Of a stretch of DNA of 64,000 nt, positions 56,117 to 63,343 are shown in pieces. The number at the start of each line of letters is the position of its first letter. Position 1 is the first letter of the stretch. Under the pieces are notes generated by a model. It was not told where the DNA came from. It saw nothing but the letters and a program-made list of their open reading frames with translations, and did no database searches. This stretch comes from Mesorhizobium sp. M8A.F.Ca.ET.218.01.1.1 (lineage in GTDB: Bacteria; Pseudomonadota; Alphaproteobacteria; Rhizobiales; Rhizobiaceae): assembly GCF_004791165.1 (NCBI RefSeq), contig NZ_SRUZ01000001.1, positions 1,222,382-1,286,381 of the forward strand. Direction: 5' to 3'. A program made the position numbers and the translations under genes.

Positions 56117-56275
56117 GCCTTCCCTTCTCCCCTTGTGGGACAAAGTGGATCGGCGCGTCAGCGCCGAGACGGATGAGGGGTGTTCCAGCGGAGTGACACG
56201 TTGGTGTTCCCTGGAACACCCCTCATCCGACCTCGCTTCGCGAGGCCACCTTCCCCCACAAGGGGGGAAGGAAGA
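56117..56275. repeat. About 160-bp intergenic repeat, copy 2
   Basis: Same order of segments as 46931-47090, with few base changes: inverted TTCTCCCCTTGTGG ends, GGCGC-GTCA-GCGCC, a TGAGGGGTGTTCC/GGAACACCCCTCA arm, CCTCGC-TTCG-CGAGG. Located between the ABM gene and mbfA. Confidence 0.9.
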
Positions 56276-56283
56276 AGCGCGCC

Positions 56284-57267
56284 TCACGCATTCCCGATCA
56301 GCACGCCGGCCGCGAACACCAGGGCGCCGCCCAGCACCACCTGGAAGGCGGCGCGCAGGAACGGGGTCTGCATGTAGCGGTTCTGGACGAAGGCGATGGC
56401 CCACAATTCGAAGAACACCACCACGGCGGCAACGGCGGTGGCCGTCCAGAAATGCGGGATGAGGTAGGGTAGCGCGTGGCCGAGCCCGCCCGCGGACGTC
56501 ATGACGCCGGTGGTGATGCCGCGTTTTACCGGCGAGCCCCTGCCCGACAATTTGCCGTCGTCGGAAGCGACCTCGGTGAAGCCCATTGAAATGCCGGCGC
56601 CGATCGAGGCGGCCAGCCCGACCAGAAAGGTCTGCCAGGTATCATGGGTCGCAAAGGCGGCGGCGAAGATCGGCGCCAGCGTCGAGACCGATCCATCCAT
56701 CAGACCAGCCAGCCCGGGCTGCACGTAGGTCAGGATGAACTGACGCTGTTCGGCGGCGGCCTCTTCGTCCTTCACATCGCCCGGTACGTGCGTCTGCTCC
56801 AGCGCATGAGCCGAGCTTTCATGGCCCTGTTCGGCCGCGGCCAGGTCGCCGAGCAGTTTGCGGGTCGAGGCGTCGGTGGTGCGCTTGGCCGCCTCGACAT
56901 AAAACAGATAGGCCTGTCGCTCCATCGCCTCGGCCTGGCGGCGCACGGCCTCGACGCCGAGCGGCCGCACCAGCCAGTCGGGCTTGCGCTCATAATAGCC
57001 CTTCACATGTTCACGGCGGATCAACGGAATGCGCTCGCCGAAGCGCTTGCGGAAGAGTTCGATCAGCGAGTCGCGATGGCCGTCTTCCTCCTCGGCCATG
57101 GCTTCGAACAGTTTGGCCGACTGCGGGAAAGTCTCGGCCAGCCCGTCCGCATAGGCCCGGTAAATGCGCCCGTCATCTTCCTCCGATGAAATGGCCAGCG
57201 CCAGGATCTCCTGTTCGGAGAGCGATTCGAAGGGGCGGCGGCCGAAGCCGAAAACACGGGAAAGCAT
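56284..57267 (-). CDS. mbfA: Membrane-bound ferritin-like iron exporter MbfA
   Basis: 327 residues: N-terminal ferritin-like (erythrin-vacuolar iron transport) domain, residues ~15-165, with iron ligands in S-S-E-E-D-D, A-M-A-E-E-E-D-G-H and A-A-E-Q-G-H-E-S; then the VIT1/CCC1 domain with about four or five membrane helices (D-G-S-V-S-T-L-A-P-I-F, G-A-G-I-S-M-G-F-T-E). MbfA exports ferrous iron in Bradyrhizobium and Agrobacterium, under control of Irr. A perfect ICE-type palindrome lies 14 bp before the start. Confidence 0.95.
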   Translation of the reverse strand: MLSRVFGFGRRPFESLSEQEILALAISSEEDDGRIYRAYADGLAETFPQSAKLFEAMAEEEDGHRDSLIELFRKRFGERIPLIRREHVKGYYERKPDWLVRPLGVEAVRRQAEAMERQAYLFYVEAAKRTTDASTRKLLGDLAAAEQGHESSAHALEQTHVPGDVKDEEAAAEQRQFILTYVQPGLAGLMDGSVSTLAPIFAAAFATHDTWQTFLVGLAASIGAGISMGFTEVASDDGKLSGRGSPVKRGITTGVMTSAGGLGHALPYLIPHFWTATAVAAVVVFFELWAIAFVQNRYMQTPFLRAAFQVVLGGALVFAAGVLIGNA

Positions 57268-57280
57268 GAGAAAATCATCC

Positions 57281-57303
57281 TAGTTTAGAATGGTTCTAAA
57301 CTA
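57281..57303. promoter_or_regulatory. Iron control element (ICE) for mbfA
   Basis: TAGTTTAGAA-TGG-TTCTAAACTA, ten-base arms without mismatch. The inner TTTAGAA-N3-TTCTAAA (57284-57300) is the Irr-binding ICE motif of rhizobia. It lies 14-36 bp before the mbfA ATG, where Irr would repress the gene in low iron. Confidence 0.9.
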
Positions 57304-57441
57304 AGGTTTACGGCGTCCGTGGTCAATCGCGCGCTTGGCCGGCGGTTCAAGAATAGTTGAAGCCCCGGTCTGGGTATCGCTCTTCATTATCAGTGAATGT
57401 TCGCCTATATCTGGAGCCAAGCCATAAAAAGGAACGAGCTG

Positions 57442-57765
57442 ATGACGGCAAAGACGCCTCCGCACGCCTATGATCCGAAACCGGTCCTCGATCTCATCGC
57501 CAGCATCGAGGCCGACCTGCAGCGCCTGAAGGGCCTGGTCGAGCAGCAGGTCGAGAAATTCGACCCCGCCAATCCACACAACAAGGCGCCGGACGGCAAG
57601 CTGACCGAGGAAGGCGTCGAGTGCTGCTACCGCATGTTCGACGAAGGCAAGTCACGCTATACGGTGGCCCAGCAGATGAAGATCTCGTTCGCCGCCGCCA
57701 CGCATCGGTTCAACGGCTGGCGCAAGCTGGGCGGGAGCAAACGGCAGCGGACGTTGCTGGGTTAG
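57442..57765 (+). CDS. Hypothetical protein with helix-turn-helix-like C-terminus
   Basis: 107 residues from ATG 57442 (AAAAGGAACGAGCTG before it). Residues ~10-40 are helical (L-D-L-I-A-S-I-E-A-D-L-Q-R-L-K-G-L-V-E). The C-terminal half, G-K-S-R-Y-T-V-A-Q-Q-M-K-I-S-F-A-A-A-T-H-R-F-N-G-W-R-K, fits a helix-turn-helix with the recognition helix A-A-A-T-H-R. I do not recognise a named family. Divergent from mbfA across the ICE box; no further evidence for a link. Confidence 0.7.
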   Translation: MTAKTPPHAYDPKPVLDLIASIEADLQRLKGLVEQQVEKFDPANPHNKAPDGKLTEEGVECCYRMFDEGKSRYTVAQQMKISFAAATHRFNGWRKLGGSKRQRTLLG

Positions 57766-57815
57766 GATTGGGCTAAGGGCCCTTGGGGCAGGACGCGGCC
57801 AATTGCCAAGGCTAG

Positions 57816-57952
57816 CGCCACCCCTCATTGCCCTGCCGGGCATTTCTCCCCGTATAGTGACGGGGAGAAAACAGCTGACCTCGGCGGCAAGCGCCCCTCT
57901 CCCTGTCACTATACGGGGAGAGGATGCCGGCAGGCAGGTGAGGGGCAGCACC
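57816..57952. repeat. Inverted pair of intergenic palindromic elements
   Basis: Same element type as 36419-36599: CACCCCTCA.. TGCCGGGCA and TCTCCCCGTATAGTGACGGG, then its inverted copy with TCACTATACGGGGAGAG and GTGAGGGGCAGCAC. It sits before the threonine dehydratase-like gene. Confidence 0.85.
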
Positions 57953-58056
57953 GCCCGCCGTTCTGACTCACCAACTTTGTCCCTGTCACATTTTTTCGTT
58001 GGCATCGCGCAAGCCTTTCCGTGCACCATGACCGGATCGCATCACCAGGACCCGCC

Positions 58057-59034
58057 ATGACCATCCCTCCCGGCATCGCCGACATCCACGCCGCCGCCGC
58101 TCGCCTCTATGGCCTGATCGTCGAGACCCCGTTGCTCGAATCGCAGGAGCTGAACCGGCGCTTCGGCGGCCGCATCCTGTTCAAGCCGGAGACGCTGCAG
58201 CGCACCGGGTCGTTCAAGTTCCGCGGCGCCTACAACAAGCTGTCGTCACTGAGCGAGGAAGAGCGGTCCCGTGGCGTCGTCGCCTTTTCCTCGGGCAACC
58301 ATGCGCAAGGGGTGGCGGCTTCCGCCGCCATGTTCGGCGTCAAGGCGGTCATCGCCATGCCGGCGGATGCGCCCGACATGAAGATCGCCAATGTCCGCAA
58401 GATGGGAGCGGAGGTGGTGCCCTTCGACCGTTTCAAGGACGACCGCATGACGGTGGTCCGTCCCTATCTGGACAAGGGCATGGCGTTGGTGCCGCCCTTC
58501 GACGACCCGGCCATCATTGCCGGCCAGGGCACGATCGGACTGGAGCTGGTGAAGCAGGCGCGGGCGCTCGGCGTCAGGCTCGACGCGGTCGTCATTCCCT
58601 GCGGCGGTGGCGGCCTGACCAGCGGCATTTCCGTTGCGGTCAAGGATGCCTCGCCCGGCACCGCGATCTGGGCGGTCGAGCCCGAGCATTTCGACGACAC
58701 GCGCCGCTCGCTGGCAGCGGGCGCCAGGGTCTCGAACGAGCCGGGTTACAGTTCGATCTGCGACGCCATCCTCACCGCCGAGCCGGGCGCCATCACCTTC
58801 GAGATCAACCGCCGCAACCTCGCCGGCGCCATTGCGGTTTCCGATAGAGCGACCGCGCAGGCGATGCGCGACGCCATGGCCCATCTCAAACTGGTGGTCG
58901 AGCCCGGCGGCTGCGTCGGGCTGGCGGCGCTGTCGTCGGGCGAGATAGACCTTGCCGGCAAATGCGTCGCCGTGGTGCTCTCCGGCGGCAATGTCGATTT
59001 CGGCACCTATGCCGAGATCATGGCGGCGGCTTAG
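58057..59034 (+). CDS. Threonine/serine dehydratase-like PLP enzyme
   Basis: 325 residues. Fold type II: PLP lysine in T-G-S-F-K-F-R-G-A, S-S-G-N-H-A-Q-G-V-A, glycine loop P-C-G-G-G-G-L-T-S-G-I, and the L-S-G-G-N-V-D end. Similar to short (no ACT domain) threonine dehydratases or serine racemase-type enzymes that deaminate threonine or hydroxyaspartate. ATG 58057 is chosen since it begins at the family N-terminus. It stands alone. Confidence 0.88.
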   Translation: MTIPPGIADIHAAAARLYGLIVETPLLESQELNRRFGGRILFKPETLQRTGSFKFRGAYNKLSSLSEEERSRGVVAFSSGNHAQGVAASAAMFGVKAVIAMPADAPDMKIANVRKMGAEVVPFDRFKDDRMTVVRPYLDKGMALVPPFDDPAIIAGQGTIGLELVKQARALGVRLDAVVIPCGGGGLTSGISVAVKDASPGTAIWAVEPEHFDDTRRSLAAGARVSNEPGYSSICDAILTAEPGAITFEINRRNLAGAIAVSDRATAQAMRDAMAHLKLVVEPGGCVGLAALSSGEIDLAGKCVAVVLSGGNVDFGTYAEIMAAA

Positions 59035-59064
59035 AGGCGTCGGTCATTCGGTGGCCCCTAACCT

Positions 59065-60213
59065 CTAATCCAGCGTGCGGCGGAACCGGAGCAGAGCCGT
59101 GCCTGCAAACACCCCCACGAACAGCACCAGCCAGCCGACCTCGGCTCCTATCGCATGGAAGTCGGCACCCTTGAGCATCACCGCCCGGGTGACGCGCAGG
59201 AAATGCGTGAGCGGAAAGATCTCGCCCAGCACCTGCGCCCAACCGGGCATGCCGCGATAGGGGAACATGAAGCCCGACAGCAGCAGCGACGGCAGGAAGA
59301 AGAAGAAGGTGAGCTGCATCGCCTGCATCTGTGAGCCTGCCATGGTCGAGATCGTGTAGCCGAGCAGCACCAGCGCCAGCACAAAGACAAGCACCGCAGA
59401 CAAAAGCAGCGTCAGCGAGCCGACGAACGGGATGCTGAACAGGAGCTTCGCCGCGGTCAACACCACCGCCACCTGCACCGCGCCGACGACGAGGAAGGGC
59501 AGCACCTTGCCGAGCATGATCTCGGCCGGGCTGGAAGGCATCGCCAAAAGGTTTTCCATCGTGCCGCGTTCGGTCTCACGGGTCAGCGCCATGGCGGTCA
59601 TCATCACCATGGTCATCTGCAGGATCACGCCGAGCAGGCCAGGCACGATGTTGTATTGCGAGATGCCTTCGGGATTGTAGCGCTGGTGCACCACCACCTG
59701 CAGCTGCCCCCTGGCGCTTTCAGCGGCCGCCGCCTGCATGCCCTGCGCGCGCAGCAGCGCTTGGCTCGCCACCTTGCTCAATGTCGAAACGGCGCCGCTC
59801 GCCGCCGACGGGTCGGTTGCGTCGGCCTCGATCAGGATCTGCGGGTTGTCGCCGCGCTCGACCCGCCGGGCGAAATCGGCGGGGATCGTCACCACGAAAG
59901 AGACAGCGCCCTTGGCCATCAGTTCCTCGGCCTCCGCGGCGCTCTGCGCGACAAAGTCGAAGTGGTAGTAACCCGTCATCTGGAGGGCGGAGGCCATGGC
60001 GCGCGTATACTGGTCGTTGCTGATGGCAACGAGCGCCGTCGGCAGGCTCTTGGGATCGTTGTTGATGGCGAAGCCAAACAGCACCAGTTGCAACAGCGGC
60101 ACGCCCAGCATCATGGCGAAGGTGATGCGGTCGCGCCGCATCTGGATGAACTCCTTGATCAGCAGCGCGCCGAGCCGGGCAAAGGAAAAGACGCTGTTCA
60201 TGCCATGTTTCAT
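59065..60213 (-). CDS. ABC-2 type efflux permease
   Basis: 382 residues of the YhiH/YbhS type: R-D-R-I-T-F-A-M-M-L-G-V-P-L-L-Q-L near the first helix, a large soluble loop, then five membrane helices, the last ending L-L-R-F-R-R-T-L-D. Start overlaps the ATPase stop by four bases. Works with the ATPase and HlyD protein encoded upstream as an exporter resembling YbhGFSR; only one permease gene is seen, so it may be a homodimer. Confidence 0.92.
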   Translation of the reverse strand: MKHGMNSVFSFARLGALLIKEFIQMRRDRITFAMMLGVPLLQLVLFGFAINNDPKSLPTALVAISNDQYTRAMASALQMTGYYHFDFVAQSAAEAEELMAKGAVSFVVTIPADFARRVERGDNPQILIEADATDPSAASGAVSTLSKVASQALLRAQGMQAAAAESARGQLQVVVHQRYNPEGISQYNIVPGLLGVILQMTMVMMTAMALTRETERGTMENLLAMPSSPAEIMLGKVLPFLVVGAVQVAVVLTAAKLLFSIPFVGSLTLLLSAVLVFVLALVLLGYTISTMAGSQMQAMQLTFFFFLPSLLLSGFMFPYRGMPGWAQVLGEIFPLTHFLRVTRAVMLKGADFHAIGAEVGWLVLFVGVFAGTALLRFRRTLD

Positions 60214-61130
60214 GTCATGTTGTCCTTCGAACCGGACATGAACTGGATGAAGACGTCCTCGAGGCTGGTTTCGCCAGGCGTCACGGTCACGCCCTTGTGC
60301 TCTCTCTCGACATCGGCAAGCGCTGCTTCAAGCTTCTTGCGGTCGGAGCCGACGACATGCAGCGTGGCGCCGAACGGCGCCACCTGGTCGACGCCGGCGC
60401 GGCCCTCAAGCGCTTCGGCCACCTTGTCAAGCCGCGGACCCTGCACCACGAAAGTGGTCAGCCCTGCGTTCTTCACCACCTCGGCCACGGTGCCGGTGGC
60501 CAGCATCTTGCCGTAGGAGATGTAGCTGATGCGGTGGCAGCGCTCGGCCTCGTCCATATAGTGGGTGGAGACCAGCACGGTCAGCCCGCCGCTGGCCAGG
60601 CGATGGATCTCGTCCCAGAACTCGCGCCGCGCCTTCGGGTCGACGCCGGCCGTCGGCTCGTCGAGCAGAAGCAGCTTCGGCTTGTGCATGATGCAGGCGG
60701 CCAGCGCCAGCCGCTGCTTCCAGCCGCCGGACAAGGTGCCGGCCAGCTGGTTGCGGCGCGTCGCCAGGCCGAGCTCCTCCAATGTCCGGGCGACATACTC
60801 CTCGACCGGTCTCAGCCGGTAAAGCCGCGCCACGAATTCCAGATTCTCGCCGATCGTCAGATCCTCGTAGAACGAGAATTTCTGCGTCATGTAGCCGACT
60901 TCGCGCTTGATCCTGAGCGAGTCCGTGCGGATGTTGAAACCCAGCACCGTGCCTTCGCCCTCGTCCGGCGTCAGCAGGCCGCACATGATGCGGATGGTGG
61001 TGGTCTTGCCCGAGCCGTTGGGGCCGAGGAAGCCGACGATCTCGCCCTCGGCGACCGACATGGTCACATGGTCGACGACGGTCTTGTCGCCGAAGCGCTT
61101 GACCAGGCCGCGGACGTCGATGGCGTTCAT
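60210..61130 (-). CDS. ABC-2 efflux ATP-binding protein
   Basis: 306 residues. Walker A G-P-N-G-S-G-K-T-T-T, Q-loop Y-M-T-Q-K-F-S-F-Y-E-D-L, signature L-S-G-G-W-K-Q-R-L, Walker B L-L-L-L-D-E-P-T-A-G-V-D, H-loop V-S-T-H-Y-M-D-E. A C-terminal ~80-residue extension follows. One ATPase domain only, against two in E. coli YbhF. Overlaps both neighbours by four bases. Confidence 0.94.
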   Translation of the reverse strand: MNAIDVRGLVKRFGDKTVVDHVTMSVAEGEIVGFLGPNGSGKTTTIRIMCGLLTPDEGEGTVLGFNIRTDSLRIKREVGYMTQKFSFYEDLTIGENLEFVARLYRLRPVEEYVARTLEELGLATRRNQLAGTLSGGWKQRLALAACIMHKPKLLLLDEPTAGVDPKARREFWDEIHRLASGGLTVLVSTHYMDEAERCHRISYISYGKMLATGTVAEVVKNAGLTTFVVQGPRLDKVAEALEGRAGVDQVAPFGATLHVVGSDRKKLEAALADVEREHKGVTVTPGETSLEDVFIQFMSGSKDNMT

Positions 61131-62080
61131 TTTCCCATATCCGCGAGATCGACATCGACGATCTGGCCGGGCTGCAGCGGCCCCGCATCGCCCTCCGGCC
61201 GCGCCTCGACGAGGTAGACCAGCTTCTGCCGGTTTTCCAGGGAGTAGATCACCGGCGGGGTGAATTCGGGATCGGGCGAGATATAGCTGACGCGCGCCCT
61301 CACGTCCGGGCCGCAGCCGTCGCAATGGACGCTGAGCAGGCTGCCGACCTTGACCGAGGAGAAGGCCGCTTCCGGAATATAGACGCTGAGCTTCACCGCG
61401 CCGTCGGGGAGCACCGAGATGACAGGCGCGGTCGGGCCCGCCGTGTCGCCGGGATTGCGGATGACGTCGTTGACGCGGCCGGGCGAAGGGGCCGCGAGCG
61501 TGCGCTTGGAGAGGCGCCACACCGCCTGCTCCAGTTCGGCCTGCGCCTGCTTGACCTGGTTGTCGGCGGCCTTGATCGTCTCGGCGCGCGCCGGCAGGCC
61601 GCCGACGGCGAGATTGGCCTCGGCCTGGCCGACCTGGGCGTTGGCGGTTTCCAGCGTCGCCGAGGCGGTGTCATAGTCGGCCTGGGTGCCGGTGCCGCGC
61701 TTGAACAGATCGGCGGCGCGAGCGTATTTGCGTCTTGCGTCGTCTGCCTGCGCCTTGGCCATGTCGACTTGAGCCTTGAGTGCGGCGATTTCTTCGGGCC
61801 GCTTGCCGACCTGCAGGTCGGCCAACTGCGCCTGTGCTTGGGCGAGGCTTGCCTGCGCCTGCGCCACCGCGATCCTGGCATCGGCATTTTCGAGTGTCAC
61901 CACGGTGGCTCCCGGCGTGACGCGATCGCCGCGCTTCACCGTCACCGTCTCGACCTGCGCCACCTCGATCGGCGCCAGCAGCACATAATCGCCCTCGACA
62001 TAACCGACGGCGAGCGGTGCCGCCGGGGCGCAGGCACCGAACAGCTGGGCGGCGAGCGGCAGCGAACACAGGAAGCTCAT
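61127..62080 (-). CDS. HlyD-family periplasmic adaptor protein
   Basis: 317 residues. Signal-like N-terminus with a possible lipobox (Q-L-F-G-A-C), then barrel-sandwich and a long coiled coil (I-A-V-A-Q-A-Q-A-S-L-A-Q-A-Q-A-Q-L-A-D repeats), ending with a beta-barrel. Homologous to YbhG-type membrane fusion proteins that connect the ABC pump with an outer membrane channel. Coupled by ATGA overlaps to the TetR gene upstream and the ATPase gene downstream. Confidence 0.92.
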   Translation of the reverse strand: MSFLCSLPLAAQLFGACAPAAPLAVGYVEGDYVLLAPIEVAQVETVTVKRGDRVTPGATVVTLENADARIAVAQAQASLAQAQAQLADLQVGKRPEEIAALKAQVDMAKAQADDARRKYARAADLFKRGTGTQADYDTASATLETANAQVGQAEANLAVGGLPARAETIKAADNQVKQAQAELEQAVWRLSKRTLAAPSPGRVNDVIRNPGDTAGPTAPVISVLPDGAVKLSVYIPEAAFSSVKVGSLLSVHCDGCGPDVRARVSYISPDPEFTPPVIYSLENRQKLVYLVEARPEGDAGPLQPGQIVDVDLADMGK

Positions 62081-62778
62081 TGTCTTGGTCCCTTCATCCC
62101 TACCCCTTTTCGGGCGGCCAGCATGGCGCCGAGGTTGTCCGTGGTGGCCGCCACCACCTTGGCGGCCTCGGCGGCACCGATGTCTTGCCAGCCCATGCGG
62201 CGCATCACCGCCTCGCGGCCGATGCGGAAATAGATGACCTGGCCGATCAGCGTGAACACGGTGAGCCGGGTCCGTTCGCTCTCGGCCGGCTCGCCGGTGG
62301 CTTGCTCCCAGAGCAGGCACAGGCGGCGATGCGCCGGCTCGAAGACGCCGTCATAGATGCGGTCGAGCGCCGCCGTCGGATGCGACAGTTCGCGCAGCAC
62401 GAACTGCACGATCTCCCCGGCCTGCGGGCTGGCCACGACAAAGCCGACCATCCGTTCCAGGGCCGCGAACAGCTGCGCGCGCGCCGCCTCCGGGTCGCCA
62501 GCCGTCGCGGCCTGTTCATTGAGCGCCTGACCGGCGACGGCCTGAATGGTCTCGACGATGAAGTCGGCGGCAGCGGCGCGAAGACCTTCCTTGCCACCGA
62601 AATGATAGGCGATCGAGCCGATATTGGCCCCCGCCTCGGCGGCGATTTCACGCGTCGAGGTGCCGTCGAAGCCCTGCCGCCCGAACAGTTTCAGCGCCGC
62701 CCGAACGAGCGCGGCACGCGTTAGCTCAGCCGGGGATGTCGCGTGGCGGGGCGGCTTGGCGTCCGACAACTTGATCAT
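62077..62778 (-). CDS. TetR-family regulator (CecR-like)
   Basis: 233 residues from ATG 62778. N-terminal HTH: A-A-L-K-L-F-G-R-Q-G-F-D-G-T-S-T-R-E-I-A-A-E-A-G, then I-G-S-I-A-Y-H-F-G-G-K-E-G-L. The C-terminal domain resembles the DUF1956 group of CecR (YbiH), which in E. coli controls the ybhGFSR pump. First gene of the operon TetR-HlyD-ATPase-permease; a 24-bp perfect palindrome overlaps the region directly before its start, so it likely represses its own operon. Confidence 0.92.
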   Translation of the reverse strand: MIKLSDAKPPRHATSPAELTRAALVRAALKLFGRQGFDGTSTREIAAEAGANIGSIAYHFGGKEGLRAAAADFIVETIQAVAGQALNEQAATAGDPEAARAQLFAALERMVGFVVASPQAGEIVQFVLRELSHPTAALDRIYDGVFEPAHRRLCLLWEQATGEPAESERTRLTVFTLIGQVIYFRIGREAVMRRMGWQDIGAAEAAKVVAATTDNLGAMLAARKGVGMKGPRQ

Positions 62779-62786
62779 GACAAGCA

Positions 62787-62810
62787 CTTTAATCAATCGA
62801 TTGATTAAAG
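62787..62810. promoter_or_regulatory. TetR operator palindrome
   Basis: Perfect 24-bp inverted repeat with arm CTTTAATCAATC and its exact complement GATTGATTAAAG, AT-rich in a GC-rich region, nine bases before the TetR start codon. Spacing and symmetry fit the operator of the regulator encoded next to it. The same site could also control the divergent CYTH gene, whose start is 60 bp away. Confidence 0.88.
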
Positions 62811-62869
62811 TCAACTTGTGTGCGGTGCCGTCTTGCCATCGCCTTCGGCAAACGCTTTAGTGCGCGGCC

Positions 62870-63343
62870 ATGGGCAAGGAAGTCGAGCGTAAGTTCCTGG
62901 TCTCCAGCCCCGCGTGGCGGGACCTGGTGGAAGCGGATATCCGCATTCTCCAGTTCTATCTCGCCACGGCACCCGGACGAACCGTCCGCATCCGCATCAG
63001 TGATGGCGCCTCGGCCAAGCTGACGCTCAAATTCGGCAGCAGCGCGCGCGAGCGCGACGAATTCGAATATCCGATCCCGCTGGCGGAGGCGGTGGAGATG
63101 CTGGACTTCGCCATCGGACGTGTCATCGAGAAGACACGTCACCATGTTAGGCATCGCGGCTACCTCTATGAAGTCGATGTCTTTGGCGGCGCACTGGCGG
63201 GACTTGTGGTGGCCGAACTGGAGACTCCGGAAGACGTTCCGGATGAAATGCTGCCGGACTGGCTCGGCCGTGAAGTCACCGGTGAACAGATGTTCTACAA
63301 CGCGTCGCTCGCCCTCGGGGGGATACCGGAGATCGCCGCATGA
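62870..63343 (+). CDS. CYTH domain protein (inorganic triphosphatase type)
   Basis: 157 residues. E-V-E-R-K-F-L-V (ExExK) at residues 4-11, then R-I-R-I-S-D-G-A-S-A-K-L-T-L-K-F-G, and Y-E-V-D-V-F-G-G and V-V-A-E-L-E-T-P. The tunnel-forming charged residues of triphosphatase CYTH proteins are present. Such enzymes hydrolyse inorganic triphosphate or related compounds with Mg2+. The stop overlaps the CHAD gene start (ATGA). Confidence 0.92.
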   Translation: MGKEVERKFLVSSPAWRDLVEADIRILQFYLATAPGRTVRIRISDGASAKLTLKFGSSARERDEFEYPIPLAEAVEMLDFAIGRVIEKTRHHVRHRGYLYEVDVFGGALAGLVVAELETPEDVPDEMLPDWLGREVTGEQMFYNASLALGGIPEIAA

